Shown in pieces: positions 9,052-17,895 of a stretch of 64,000 nucleotides of DNA (position 1 is the first letter of the stretch; each line of letters opens with the position of its first letter). The DNA is from Streptomyces sp. NRRL S-31 (GTDB lineage: Bacteria; Actinomycetota; Actinomycetes; Streptomycetales; Streptomycetaceae). The position numbers were made by a program, and so were the translations under genes. The notes under the pieces are model-generated. The model was given only the letters and a program-made list of their open reading frames with translations. It made no database searches and was not told where the DNA came from. The DNA is taken from contig NZ_JOCB01000018.1 in NCBI RefSeq assembly GCF_000718775.1, forward strand, positions 27,137-91,136. Direction: 5' to 3'.

Positions 9052-10185
9052 GTGACCGTCGTCCCCCTGGGCGTTCCCGAGGTGCCGGCCCGTCCGGTCG
9101 CGCCGCGGCGGCAGTCGCGGCGCCTGGAGGTCGGGCCGGTGGCGGTCGGGGGCGGAGCCCCGGTGTCGGTGCAGTCGATGACGACGACCCGTACGTCGGA
9201 CATCGGCGCCACCTTGCAGCAGATCGCGGAACTCACCGCGTCCGGCTGTGAGATCGTCCGCGTCGCCTGCCCCACGCAGGACGACGCGGACGCCCTCGCG
9301 ACCATCGCCCGCAAGTCGCAGATCCCGGTGATCGCGGACATCCACTTCCAGCCGAAGTACGTGTTCGCGGCCATCGAGGCCGGCTGTGCGGCGGTCCGCG
9401 TGAACCCGGGGAACATCAAGAGGTTCGACGACCAGGTCAAGGAGATCGCCCGGGCCGCCAAGGACCACGGCACACCGGTCCGGATCGGGGTCAACGCCGG
9501 CTCCCTGGACCGGCGGCTGCTCCGGAAGTACGGCAGGGCCACCCCCGAGGCGCTGGTCGAGTCGGCGCTGTGGGAGGCGTCGCTCTTCGAGGAGCACGGC
9601 TTCCGGGACCTCAAGATCTCGGTCAAGCACAACGACCCGGTCGTGATGGTCGAGGCGTACCGGCAGCTCGCCGAGGAGTGCGACTACCCCCTCCACCTCG
9701 GGGTCACGGAGGCCGGCCCGGCCTTCCAGGGCACGATCAAGTCCGCCGTGGCCTTCGGGGCGCTGCTGTCCCGGGGCATCGGCGACACGATCCGCGTCTC
9801 GCTGAGCGCGCCGCCGGTCGAGGAGGTCAAGGTCGGCCTCCAGATCCTCCAGTCGCTGGGCCTGCGGCAGCGGCGGCTGGAGATCGTCTCCTGTCCGTCC
9901 TGCGGCCGGGCCCAGGTCGACGTGTACAAGCTCGCCGAGGAGGTCACGGCGGGCCTGGAGGGCATGGAGGTACCGCTCAGGGTCGCGGTGATGGGGTGTG
10001 TGGTCAACGGCCCGGGCGAGGCCCGGGAGGCCGACCTGGGGGTGGCCTCGGGCAACGGCAAGGGGCAGATCTTCGTGAAGGGCGAGGTCGTCAAGACCGT
10101 CCCCGAGTCGAGGATCGTGGAGACCCTCATCGAGGAGGCGATGAAACTCGCCGAGCGGACGAACCCCGCGGACCACGCGGGTTGA
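9052..10185 (+). CDS. ispG: 4-hydroxy-3-methylbut-2-enyl diphosphate synthase IspG
   Basis: 377 residues from GTG 9052, four bases after hpnH, with GGGAG upstream. [20 protein letters not shown] and the cluster ligands Cys281, Cys284 (SCPSCGR) and Cys316 ([10 protein letters not shown]) are the IspG signature. The enzyme makes HMBPP in the MEP pathway. Streptomyces often has a second ispG near dxr; this copy sits between hopanoid genes and probably raises C5 supply when hopanoids are made. Confidence 0.96.
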   Translation: MTVVPLGVPEVPARPVAPRRQSRRLEVGPVAVGGGAPVSVQSMTTTRTSDIGATLQQIAELTASGCEIVRVACPTQDDADALATIARKSQIPVIADIHFQPKYVFAAIEAGCAAVRVNPGNIKRFDDQVKEIARAAKDHGTPVRIGVNAGSLDRRLLRKYGRATPEALVESALWEASLFEEHGFRDLKISVKHNDPVVMVEAYRQLAEECDYPLHLGVTEAGPAFQGTIKSAVAFGALLSRGIGDTIRVSLSAPPVEEVKVGLQILQSLGLRQRRLEIVSCPSCGRAQVDVYKLAEEVTAGLEGMEVPLRVAVMGCVVNGPGEAREADLGVASGNGKGQIFVKGEVVKTVPESRIVETLIEEAMKLAERTNPADHAG

Positions 10186-10217
10186 GGCAAGGCACGGACC
10201 GAGAGGGGGCCCGAGAG

Positions 10218-12116
10218 TTGACCATTCTGGAGAGCATCCGCGGACCACGCGAGCTGAAGGCGCTGTCCCAGGCGGAACTCGGTGAACTGACCGGAGAGAT
10301 ACGCGAGTTCCTGGTGCAGGCGGTGTCGAGAACCGGCGGTCACCTGGGGCCCAACCTGGGAGTGGTGGAACTCTCCGTCGCGCTCCACCGGGTCTTCGAG
10401 TCACCGGTCGACCGCATCCTGTGGGACACCGGCCACCAGGCGTACGTCCACAAGCTGCTGACCGGCCGTCAGGACTTCTCGAAACTGCGCGGCAAGGGCG
10501 GCCTGTCCGGCTACCCCTCGCGCGAGGAGTCCCCGCACGACGTCATCGAGAACAGCCACGCCTCCACCGCGCTCGGCTGGGCCGACGGCCTTGCCAAGGC
10601 CAACCGGGTACGGGGCGAGAAGGGCCATGTGGTCGCGGTCATCGGCGACGGCGCGCTGACCGGCGGCATGGCCTGGGAGGCCCTGAACAACATTGCCGCG
10701 GCCCGGGACCGGCCGCTCATCATCGTCGTCAACGACAACGAACGCTCCTACGCCCCCACCATCGGCGGCCTCGCCAACCACCTGGCCGCCCTGCGCACCA
10801 CTGACGGCTACGAGAGGATGCTCGCCTGGGGCAAGGAGGTGCTCCAGCGGACCCCGGTCGTCGGCAGCACGCTCTACGAGTCCCTGCACGGCGCCAAGAA
10901 GGGCTTCAAGGACGCCTTCGCCCCGCAGGGCATGTTCGAGGACCTGGGGCTGAAGTACCTCGGTCCGATCGACGGCCATGACATCGGGGCCGTCGAGTCC
11001 GCGCTGCGCCGTGCCAAGCGCTTCCACGGCCCCGTCCTGGTCCACTGCCTCACCGAGAAGGGCCGCGGCTACGAACCGGCGCTCGCCCACGAGGAGGACC
11101 GCTTCCACTCCGTGGGCGTGATGGACCCGCTCACCTGCGAACCCCTCGCCCCCTCGGGCGGCCCCTCCTGGACCTCCGTGTTCGGCGAGGAGATGGTCAG
11201 GATCGGCGAGGAGCGCGAGGACGTCGTGGCGATCACGGCGGCCATGCTGCACCCGGTGGGCCTCGGCCGGTTCGCCGAGCGCTTCCCGGACCGGGTGTGG
11301 GACGTGGGCATCGCCGAGCAGCACGCCGCCGTCTCGGCCGCCGGGCTCGCCACCGGCGGGCTGCACCCGGTCGTCGCCGTCTACGCCACCTTCCTCAACC
11401 GGGCCTTCGACCAGCTGCTGATGGACGTCGCCCTGCACCGCTGCGGGGTCACCTTCGTCCTGGACCGGGCCGGCGTCACCGGTACCGACGGCGCCTCCCA
11501 CAACGGCATGTGGGACATGTCCGTCCTCCAGGTCGTCCCCGGCCTGCGGATCGCCGCCCCGCGCGACGCCGACCAGCTCCGCGCCCAGCTGCGCGAGGCC
11601 GTCGCCGTGGACGACGCGCCCACCCTGGTCCGCTTCCCGAAGGAGTCCGCGGGCCCGCGGATCCCGGCGGTCGGCCACGTCGGCGGCATGGACGTGCTGC
11701 ACCGCGCGGAACGCCCCGAGGTGCTGCTGGTGGCCGTCGGCGTGATGGCACCGGTGTGCCTGGGGGCCGCCGAGCTGCTTCAGGCCCGCGGCATCGGCTG
11801 CACGGTGGTGGACCCGCGCTGGGTCAAGCCCGTCGACCCCGCGCTGCCCGGCCTCGCGGCCGGCCACCGGCTGGTGGCCGTGGTGGAGGACAACAGCCGG
11901 GCCGCGGGCGTGGGTTCGGCCGTGGCACTGGCCCTCGGCGACGCCGACGTGGACGTGCCGGTACGGCGGTTCGGCATCCCGGAGCAGTTCCTCGCGCACG
12001 CCAAGCGCGGCGAGGTGCTGGCCGACATCGGCCTCACACCGGTCGAGATCGCCGGCCGGATCAGCGCGAGCCTGGCCGTCCGGGACGCCGGCGGCACAGT
12101 CAAGGAGAGTGAATGA
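10218..12116 (+). CDS. dxs: 1-deoxy-D-xylulose-5-phosphate synthase
   Basis: 632 residues from a TTG at 10218 ([16 protein letters not shown]), the start that fits the family N-terminus; GAGAGGGGG lies upstream. Thiamine diphosphate motif [16 protein letters not shown] and the transketolase-like block [18 protein letters not shown] are clear. DXS makes DXP from pyruvate and glyceraldehyde 3-phosphate, the entry step of the MEP pathway. As with ispG, this is probably a dedicated copy tied to hopanoid demand. The stop overlaps hpnO (ATGA). Confidence 0.96.
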   Translation: MTILESIRGPRELKALSQAELGELTGEIREFLVQAVSRTGGHLGPNLGVVELSVALHRVFESPVDRILWDTGHQAYVHKLLTGRQDFSKLRGKGGLSGYPSREESPHDVIENSHASTALGWADGLAKANRVRGEKGHVVAVIGDGALTGGMAWEALNNIAAARDRPLIIVVNDNERSYAPTIGGLANHLAALRTTDGYERMLAWGKEVLQRTPVVGSTLYESLHGAKKGFKDAFAPQGMFEDLGLKYLGPIDGHDIGAVESALRRAKRFHGPVLVHCLTEKGRGYEPALAHEEDRFHSVGVMDPLTCEPLAPSGGPSWTSVFGEEMVRIGEEREDVVAITAAMLHPVGLGRFAERFPDRVWDVGIAEQHAAVSAAGLATGGLHPVVAVYATFLNRAFDQLLMDVALHRCGVTFVLDRAGVTGTDGASHNGMWDMSVLQVVPGLRIAAPRDADQLRAQLREAVAVDDAPTLVRFPKESAGPRIPAVGHVGGMDVLHRAERPEVLLVAVGVMAPVCLGAAELLQARGIGCTVVDPRWVKPVDPALPGLAAGHRLVAVVEDNSRAAGVGSAVALALGDADVDVPVRRFGIPEQFLAHAKRGEVLADIGLTPVEIAGRISASLAVRDAGGTVKESE

Positions 12117-13498
12117 CCACGGAGTTCGACCTCGGCGCCCTGCTCGCCGAGCGCGGAGCCGAACGCTACGAGCTGCACGCGAAGCACCTCAACCCGCAGC
12201 TCCCGCGCATGCTGCACACCATCGGCTTCGACAAGGTCTACGAGCGCGCGGAGGGAGCGCACTTCTTCGACGCGGAGGGCGGCGACTACCTCGACATGCT
12301 CGCCGGGTTCGGGGTGATGGGCCTCGGCCGGCACCACCCGGTCGTCCGCAAGGCGCTGCACGACGTGCTGGACCTGGACCTCGCCGACCTCACCCGGTTC
12401 GACTGCCAGCCGCTGCCCGGCCTGCTCGCCGAACGGCTCCTCGCGCACAGTCCGCACCTGGACCGGGTGTTCTTCGGCAACAGCGGCACCGAGGCGGTCG
12501 AGACGGCCCTGAAGTTCGCCCGGTACGCCACCGGCAGGCCCAGGGTCCTCTACTGCGACCACGCCTTCCACGGCCTGACCACCGGCTCGCTGTCGGTCAA
12601 CGGCGAGGCCGGCTTCCGCGACGGGTTCGCCCCGCTGCTGCCGGACACCGCCGTACCGCTCGGCGACCTGGACGCGCTGGCCCGGGAACTGCGCAAGGGC
12701 GACGTGGCCGCCCTGATCGTGGAGCCGATCCAGGGCAAGGGTGTGCACGAGGCGCCGCCCGGCTATCTCCGCGCCGCGCAGGAGCTGCTGCACCGGCACA
12801 AGGCGCTGCTCATCGCCGACGAGGTGCAGACCGGCCTCGGCCGCACCGGCGACTTCTACGCCTACCAGCACGAGGACGGCGTCGAACCGGACCTGGTGTG
12901 CGTGGCCAAGGCGCTGTCCGGCGGCTACGTGCCGGTCGGCGCCACCCTCGGCAAGGAGTGGATCTTCAAGAAGGTCTACTCGTCGATGGACCGGGTGCTG
13001 GTGCACTCGGCGAGCTTCGGCGCCAACGCCCAGGCGATGGCGTGCGGCCTCGCGGTGCTGTCGGTCATGGAGAACGAGCAGATCGTCGCCGGCGTGCGCC
13101 GCACGGGCGAGCTGCTGAAGTCCCGGCTCACCGCGCTGATCGACACCTACGAACTGCTCGCCGACGTCCGCGGCCGGGGCCTGATGATCGGCATCGAGTT
13201 CGGCAAGCCGTCCTCGCTGAAGCTGCGCGGCCGCTGGACCATGCTCCAGACGGCCCGCAAGGGACTGTTCGCCCAGATGGTCGTCGTACCGTTGCTCCAG
13301 AAGCACCGGATCCTCACCCAGGTCTCCGGCGACCACCTCGAGGTGATCAAGCTGATCCCGCCACTGGTCCTCGACGAGGCCGACGTGGACCGGTTCGTGG
13401 CCGCCTTCACCGCCGTGATGGACGACGCGCACAGCGGCGGCGGCCTGATGTGGGACTTCGGCAAGACCCTGATCAAGCAGGCGGTGGCCAACCGCTGA
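12113..13498 (+). CDS. hpnO: Class III aminotransferase HpnO (aminobacteriohopanetriol synthesis)
   Basis: 461 residues. The PLP lysine is Lys266 in [15 protein letters not shown], preceded by [32 protein letters not shown] binds the cofactor phosphate. It belongs to the acetylornithine/ornithine transaminase family; in hopanoid operons this member (HpnO) converts ribosylhopane to aminobacteriohopanetriol. It is coupled to dxs by a 4-base overlap and is the last gene of the operon. No strong hairpin follows before the next promoter. Confidence 0.88.
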   Translation: MTTEFDLGALLAERGAERYELHAKHLNPQLPRMLHTIGFDKVYERAEGAHFFDAEGGDYLDMLAGFGVMGLGRHHPVVRKALHDVLDLDLADLTRFDCQPLPGLLAERLLAHSPHLDRVFFGNSGTEAVETALKFARYATGRPRVLYCDHAFHGLTTGSLSVNGEAGFRDGFAPLLPDTAVPLGDLDALARELRKGDVAALIVEPIQGKGVHEAPPGYLRAAQELLHRHKALLIADEVQTGLGRTGDFYAYQHEDGVEPDLVCVAKALSGGYVPVGATLGKEWIFKKVYSSMDRVLVHSASFGANAQAMACGLAVLSVMENEQIVAGVRRTGELLKSRLTALIDTYELLADVRGRGLMIGIEFGKPSSLKLRGRWTMLQTARKGLFAQMVVVPLLQKHRILTQVSGDHLEVIKLIPPLVLDEADVDRFVAAFTAVMDDAHSGGGLMWDFGKTLIKQAVANR

Positions 13499-13535
13499 CC
13501 GTGCCGGGGGAGTGCGCCGGGGGGCGCGGACGTTC

Positions 13536-13570
13536 TTGCCTCAGAGGCAAAGAAATTGCCGCAGAGGCAA
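13536..13570 (+). promoter_or_regulatory. Two direct operator copies before the XRE-cupin gene
   Basis: TTGCCTCAGAGGCAA (13536-13550) is a perfect palindrome with 7-bp arms. TTGCCGCAGAGGCAA (13556-13570) has one mismatch between arms. The copies are exactly 20 bp apart, about two helical turns, and end 20 bp before the regulator ATG. This is the expected form of an autoregulatory site for the XRE-cupin protein, by inference from position. Confidence 0.7.
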
Positions 13571-13590
13571 GATCGGGCTGAAATGGAGGC

Positions 13591-14214
13591 ATGAACGCCT
13601 CAGACGCCGCGCCGCCGGCGGCTCCGGACGACGGACTTCCCTCCGTCGCGCCGCAGCTGCGCGCCCTGCGCCGGCGCGCCGGCCTCACGCTGGAGGCCGC
13701 GGCCCGCGCCGCCGGTCTCTCGCCGGCCCATCTCTCCCGGCTGGAGACCGGGCAGCGCCAGCCGTCGCTGCCCATGCTCCTCGCGCTCGCCCGTATCTAC
13801 GGTACGACCGTCTCGGAACTGCTCGGCGAGACGGTCGCCGACCGGGACTCGATCGTGCGGGCCTCCGACATGGAGCCGACCCGGGCCGGCGGATGGACGT
13901 ACTTCCAGGCCGGAGCGCCCGGCCGCGGCATGCAGGCCCTGCGGGTGCGGGTGCCGTACGGCTCGCAGGGCGACATCGTGCGCGTCCACCCCGGCGAGGA
14001 GTGGGTCTACGTCCTCAAGGGGCGGCTGCGGCTGCGCCTCGGGGACACCGCGCACCTGCTCGGCTCCGGTGACAGCGCGCACTTCGACTCGCTCACCCCG
14101 CACCGCCTCGCCGCCGAGGACCACGACGGCGTGGAACTGCTGTTCGTCCACACCCTCTTGCAGAGCCCTACGGCCACCCTGTGCCTGGGCCCGCTGACCG
14201 GAGAGCTGCCATGA
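13591..14214 (+). CDS. XRE-family regulator with cupin sensor domain
   Basis: 207 residues from ATG 13591 (TGGAGG upstream). Residues about 18-75 form an XRE helix-turn-helix: LRALRRRAGLTLEAAARAAG and LSPAHLSRLETGQRQPSLPM. Residues about 115-195 form a cupin_2 barrel with GDIVRVHPGEEWVYVLKG and HRLAAEDHDGVELLFVH. This architecture usually gives a small-ligand-responsive repressor. Its own two operators lie directly upstream. It follows hpnO by 92 bp on the same strand, so it may watch the hopanoid operon, but that link is inferred only from position. A small membrane protein gene overlaps its stop. Confidence 0.9.
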   Translation: MNASDAAPPAAPDDGLPSVAPQLRALRRRAGLTLEAAARAAGLSPAHLSRLETGQRQPSLPMLLALARIYGTTVSELLGETVADRDSIVRASDMEPTRAGGWTYFQAGAPGRGMQALRVRVPYGSQGDIVRVHPGEEWVYVLKGRLRLRLGDTAHLLGSGDSAHFDSLTPHRLAAEDHDGVELLFVHTLLQSPTATLCLGPLTGELP

Positions 14215-14333
14215 GCAACTTCGAGACCAAGTTCCCCCGCTCCCTGTGGATCCGGCTGCTCATCTACATCGCCCTCGGGCACGTCCTGGCCGCGTTCCTC
14301 TACCTGCTGTTCGCGGTGGGCGCCAAGAGCTGA
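14211..14333 (+). CDS. 40-residue single-pass membrane protein (DUF6126-like)
   Basis: ATG 14211 overlaps the stop of the XRE-cupin gene (ATGA), and GGAG lies 8 bases upstream. The product is MSNFETKFPRSLW, then a hydrophobic helix (about residues 14-36, RLLIYIALGHVLAAFLYLLF), ending VGAKS. Small proteins of this shape, called DUF6126, are known next to XRE-cupin regulators in Streptomyces; that name is from memory. It may anchor or sense something for the regulator. Confidence 0.8.
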   Translation: MSNFETKFPRSLWIRLLIYIALGHVLAAFLYLLFAVGAKS

Positions 14334-14360
14334 CCCGCACACCGGCACCTCGCCTTGGCG

Positions 14361-14380
14361 GGCGGCCGTCGCCGGCCGCC
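14361..14380. terminator. Bidirectional hairpin between convergent genes
   Basis: GGCGGCCG (14361-14368) pairs perfectly with CGGCCGCC (14373-14380) across a TCGC loop, between the DUF6126-like gene and the convergent phosphatase gene. Confidence 0.65.
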
Positions 14381-14381
14381 G

Positions 14382-15179
14382 TCAGTCCAGCAGGCGCTCG
14401 CGCAGGCGCTCGCGGGTCGAAGGGGTGAGCCCGAGGCCCCGGGCCAGGTAGGTCTCGGTGTCGCCCCAGGTCTCCTCGATGCTCGCGAAGGCCGCCTCCA
14501 GATACTCGGCGCGGGCGTCGAAGAGCGGGTCGAGCAGATCCATCACCTCGGGCGAGTACGCCGTCCCCGCGCCGCCGCCGCGGCGGATGCGGTAGCGGCG
14601 GTGCTTGGCGTTGGACTCCAGGTAGTCGGCGGTGATCGCCTCGCGCTCGACGCCCACGGCGAGGAGCGTGACCGCGACGGAGATGCCCGCCCGGTCCTTG
14701 CCGGCCGCGCAGTGCATGAGCGCGGGGACGCTGTCCTCGGCGAGCGCGGCCAGCACCCGGGAGTGCTCGGCGGTGCGCTCCTTGACGATGCTCCGGTAGG
14801 AGGCGGCCATCCGGGCCGCCGCCTTGCCATCGCCGAGGATCGCGCGCAACTGGTCGAGGTCGCCGTCCCGGACCATCTTCCAGAACTCGGCGCCGTCCGC
14901 CGGGTCGGTCAGCGGCAGGTTCACGTTCCGCACGCCGGGCAGCTCGACGTCGGGGCCCTCCAGCTTCTGGTCGGCCGCGTTGCGGAAGTCGAAGATGGTG
15001 TGCAGGCCCAGGGAGGCGAGGAAGGCCGCGTCCTCCTCCGTCGCGTGCGCGAGGTGGCCGCTGCGGTACAGCACGCCCTGCCGCACCCGCCGCCCGTCCA
15101 CCGTGGGCAGCCCGCCCACGTCACGGAAATTGCGCACTCCGGAGAGTTCCGGCTCGGTCGACGGGGCCTGCTGCGTCAC
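14382..15179 (-). CDS. Tyrosine/serine protein phosphatase family protein
   Basis: 265 residues from a GTG at 15179 with GGAGGAG upstream. The catalytic loop is HCAAGKDRAG, the CX5R motif of the Y_phosphatase3 family (IphP/MptpB type). The N-terminal GVRNFRDVGGLPTVDGR block and VLYRSGHLA are also family marks. Such proteins are cytosolic or released phosphatases acting on phosphotyrosine, phosphoserine or phosphoinositides; the substrate cannot be read here. It is transcribed towards the XRE operon and divergently from the galactosidase. Confidence 0.9.
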   Translation of the reverse strand: MTQQAPSTEPELSGVRNFRDVGGLPTVDGRRVRQGVLYRSGHLAHATEEDAAFLASLGLHTIFDFRNAADQKLEGPDVELPGVRNVNLPLTDPADGAEFWKMVRDGDLDQLRAILGDGKAAARMAASYRSIVKERTAEHSRVLAALAEDSVPALMHCAAGKDRAGISVAVTLLAVGVEREAITADYLESNAKHRRYRIRRGGGAGTAYSPEVMDLLDPLFDARAEYLEAAFASIEETWGDTETYLARGLGLTPSTRERLRERLLD

Positions 15180-15350
15180 GGGGGGCTCCTCCCGGTCGGT
15201 CCCGCCGGCGCGGCTCACCGTCGGGCGCTGCGTCGACCATACGACATGGATTTCGCCGGACGGCGAGTTGACCACAGGCATTGTCAGACGGTCCACGGCC
15301 CTTGATGATGTTGGCACTTGAGCGTATCTGTCGGCCCTTGTGAGGTCTCG

Positions 15351-17423
15351 ATGCTGGACATCGCCGAAGACGGTCGCACCTGGCTCCTGTCGGGCCCCGG
15401 CAGCAGCTATGCCGTGCATCTCACCGACACGGACGAACTGCTGCACCTGCACTGGGGGCCGCGCATCGCCCTCGCCGACGCCGAGGCGCTCGCGGCGCGC
15501 CCGCTGCCCGGCTACTGGCCCTTCGAGTCGCCGCTCGACGGCCGTGAGGAGTACCCGGTCGAGGGCGGCCCCCGCTTCGTCCGGCCCGCCCTGTCCGTCC
15601 GCACCGCCGAACGCCGCGGCACCGAGTGGCGTTTCACGGGCCATCAGGAAGAGGATGGCGAGCTGCGGCTGCGCTTCGACGACGACGGCGTCGGCATCAC
15701 GCTGCACTACCGGATGCGCGGTGACGTCGTCGAGCGCTGGGTGACGGTCGACAACGGCGGCCGCGCGCGCGTGGAGCTGCTGCGGGCCGACGCGGCGACC
15801 TGGACCCTGCCCGACCGCGAGGGCTGGCGGCTGTCCCAGCTGCACGGCCGCTGGGCCGCCGAGTCCCGGCTCACCACCGCCCCCCTCACCTACGGGGAGA
15901 AGGTCCTCGGCAGCCGCCGCGGCCACACGAGCCACCAGCACCTGCCCTGGGTGGCCCTCGACACCGACGCCACCGAGGAGCGCGGCGAGGTCTACGGCTG
16001 CGCGCTCGGCTGGTCCGGCTCCTGGCGCATCGCGGTCGCCCAACTCCCCGACGCGCGAGTGCAGATCACCGGCGGCGCCGGGTACGACGACTCGGGCCTG
16101 CTGCTCCTTCAGCCCGGGGAGTCGTACACCACCCCGGTCTTCGCGGGCCTGTGGAGCGACGGCGGCTTCGGCGGCGCGAGCCGCGCCTGGCACGCCTACC
16201 AGCGCGCCCATGTCATCCCGGACGCCGGGCGGGACCGGCCGGTCCTGTTCAACTCCTGGGAGGCGACCACCTTCGACATCTCCGAGGAGCAGCAGGCCGC
16301 CCTCGCCCGCCGGGCCGCCGAGATCGGTATCGAGCTGTTCGTGGTGGACGACGGCTGGTTCGGCGCCCGCACCAGCGACCGCGCAGGCCTCGGCGACTGG
16401 ACGCCCAACCCCGACCGCTTCCCGCACGGCCTGGCGCCCCTGGCGGACCGGGTGCACGGCCTGGGCATGCGGTTCGGCATCTGGGTCGAGCCCGAGATGG
16501 TCAACCCGGACAGCGAGCTGTACCGCGCCCACCCCGACTGGGTGCAGCACCAGCCGGGACGCGCGCGGACGGAACTGCGCAACCAGCTGGTGCTCAACCT
16601 CGCGCGCGAGGACGTCCAGGAGTACGTGTGGGAGCGGCTGGACACCCTGCTGTCCAGTGCCCCGATCGACTACGTGAAGTGGGACTTCAACCGCTGCTTC
16701 ACCGACGCCGGCTGGCCCGGGGAGCCGTATCCGCAGCGCCTGTGGGTGGACCATGTCCGCGCCCTGTACGCCCTGTTGGACCGGTTGCGGGCCGCCCACC
16801 CCCAGGTCGCCTTCGAGTCCTGCTCGGGCGGCGGCGGCCGGATCGACCTCGGCATCATGAGCCGCACCGACCAGGTGTGGACCTCCGACAACACCGACCC
16901 GCTGGACCGGCTCGCCATCCAGCACGGCTTCACCCAGCTCCATCCCGCCCGGGTCATGGCGGCCTGGGTCACCGACAGTCCGAACACCCAGCTCAACGGG
17001 CGGGTCAGCTCACTGCGCTTCCGGTTCGTCAGCGCCATGGCGGGCGTGCTCGGGGTCGGCGGCGATCTGACGGAGTGGAGCGCGGACGAACTGGCCGAGG
17101 CCCGGGCCTGGGTGGAGCTGTACAAGGAGATCCGCCCGGTCGTGCAGCACGGCGAGCTGTACCGGCTGCGGCGCCCGGCGGGCGGCCTCAGCGCCGTGCA
17201 GTACGTCCGGGACGAGGAGGCCGTCGTCCTCGCCTGGCTCCAGGCGCAGAGTTACGGCGAGCCGGTCCCGGCGGTGCGGCTGCGCGGACTCGACCCGTCG
17301 GCGTCGTACGAGTGCCGGGAGACGGGCGAAGTGCACCGGGGGGCGGTGCTGTTGCACCACGGGCTGCGCACCGGACTCACGGGTGACCTGGACGCGGCGG
17401 TGTTCCGGCTGCGCCGCAGATGA
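15351..17423 (+). CDS. Alpha-galactosidase, GH36
   Basis: 690 residues from ATG 15351; a TTG at 15318 would add 11 residues. The GH36 catalytic nucleophile is Asp445 in YVKWDFNR and the acid/base is Asp513 in WTSDNTDPLDR; CSGGGGRIDLG lies between. No signal peptide is visible, so the enzyme should be cytoplasmic and hydrolyse imported alpha-galactosides such as melibiose or raffinose. Its N-terminal beta-sandwich (about 1-280) is intact. No transporter or regulator gene is adjacent, and I see no clear promoter in the 171-bp divergent gap. Confidence 0.92.
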   Translation: MLDIAEDGRTWLLSGPGSSYAVHLTDTDELLHLHWGPRIALADAEALAARPLPGYWPFESPLDGREEYPVEGGPRFVRPALSVRTAERRGTEWRFTGHQEEDGELRLRFDDDGVGITLHYRMRGDVVERWVTVDNGGRARVELLRADAATWTLPDREGWRLSQLHGRWAAESRLTTAPLTYGEKVLGSRRGHTSHQHLPWVALDTDATEERGEVYGCALGWSGSWRIAVAQLPDARVQITGGAGYDDSGLLLLQPGESYTTPVFAGLWSDGGFGGASRAWHAYQRAHVIPDAGRDRPVLFNSWEATTFDISEEQQAALARRAAEIGIELFVVDDGWFGARTSDRAGLGDWTPNPDRFPHGLAPLADRVHGLGMRFGIWVEPEMVNPDSELYRAHPDWVQHQPGRARTELRNQLVLNLAREDVQEYVWERLDTLLSSAPIDYVKWDFNRCFTDAGWPGEPYPQRLWVDHVRALYALLDRLRAAHPQVAFESCSGGGGRIDLGIMSRTDQVWTSDNTDPLDRLAIQHGFTQLHPARVMAAWVTDSPNTQLNGRVSSLRFRFVSAMAGVLGVGGDLTEWSADELAEARAWVELYKEIRPVVQHGELYRLRRPAGGLSAVQYVRDEEAVVLAWLQAQSYGEPVPAVRLRGLDPSASYECRETGEVHRGAVLLHHGLRTGLTGDLDAAVFRLRRR

Positions 17424-17694
17424 GACCCGTGTCCGTAATAGCGTCTTTGTGGGGATTGATTGCGAAATAAAGGGGTGTAGGGAAGTGGTGCGTGACGAGC
17501 GTCACATCAGTGACCGTGCGTTGCACGTCATGTCCATGCAATAAACGCGCTGAAATGGGCGATCACCGGTCCGGCGGCACGGAGGTGCACGCTCGGTGAT
17601 CATCCCTCCCCTCGACTCGCCGCCCGGGGCTCCAACACCGGCGCCCAAGCGCTTGTTTCGGCGCCTCCCGCTCGCTTACTTTCGCCATCCACCC
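17424..17694 (+). promoter_or_regulatory. Upstream region of the M23 peptidase gene with a Crp-like site
   Basis: Contains the perfect inverted repeat GTGACG-AG-CGTCAC at 17492-17505. It fits the GTG-N6-GNCAC form reported for Streptomyces Crp. A run of lower GC (TTGATTGCGAAATAAAGG, near 17456-17473; ATGCAATAAACG further on) marks the promoter region, but no -35/-10 pair is clear. The riboswitch follows. Confidence 0.55.
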
Positions 17695-17886
17695 ATCCGG
17701 ACGGAACGCCGAATCCTGCCGCCGCCCGGAGTCCCCACACACTTGACCCGTGCCCGGCAGGAGCGGGGGACCACCAGGTGCGACTGCCTGTCCCGGTCTC
17801 CGCGACAGGCCAGGGGTGCAGCCGTCCGCGCACGGCCGGGCGGCTCCAGCCCGAACCCGACAGCTGACCTCGCAGGCGTCGGAGAG
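17695..17886 (+). ncRNA. c-di-AMP riboswitch (ydaO/yuaA class)
   Basis: The leader has the conserved blocks of this class in order: GCCGAATCCTGCCG (17708-17721), GGCAGGAGCGGGGGACC (17756-17772), CCAGGGGTGCAGCCG (17810-17824) and CCCGAACCCGACAGCTGACC (17850-17869), then GCAGGCGTCGG. The outer stem can form between ACGCC (17706-17710) and GGCGT (17875-17879). In actinomycetes this riboswitch precedes cell-wall hydrolase genes and lowers their expression when c-di-AMP is high. It ends about 10 bases before the start codon of the peptidase. Confidence 0.9.
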
Positions 17887-17895
17887 GATCGCGCC

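Noticed and set aside
5232..9632. Very long minus-strand open frame (over 1400 codons)
   Set aside because: Typical antisense frame in high-GC DNA; no recognisable domain, and four well-supported genes lie on the other strand.
9570..10217. Upstream extension of the dxs reading frame as a fused protein
   Set aside because: The extra part is antisense-free shadow of ispG in another frame with Gly/Arg-rich nonsense; family N-terminus and ribosome site fit TTG 10218.
14382..16943. Phosphatase gene extended to more than 850 codons
   Set aside because: The upstream part is antisense to the GH36 gene; the GTG at 15179 has a strong ribosome site and gives the normal family length.
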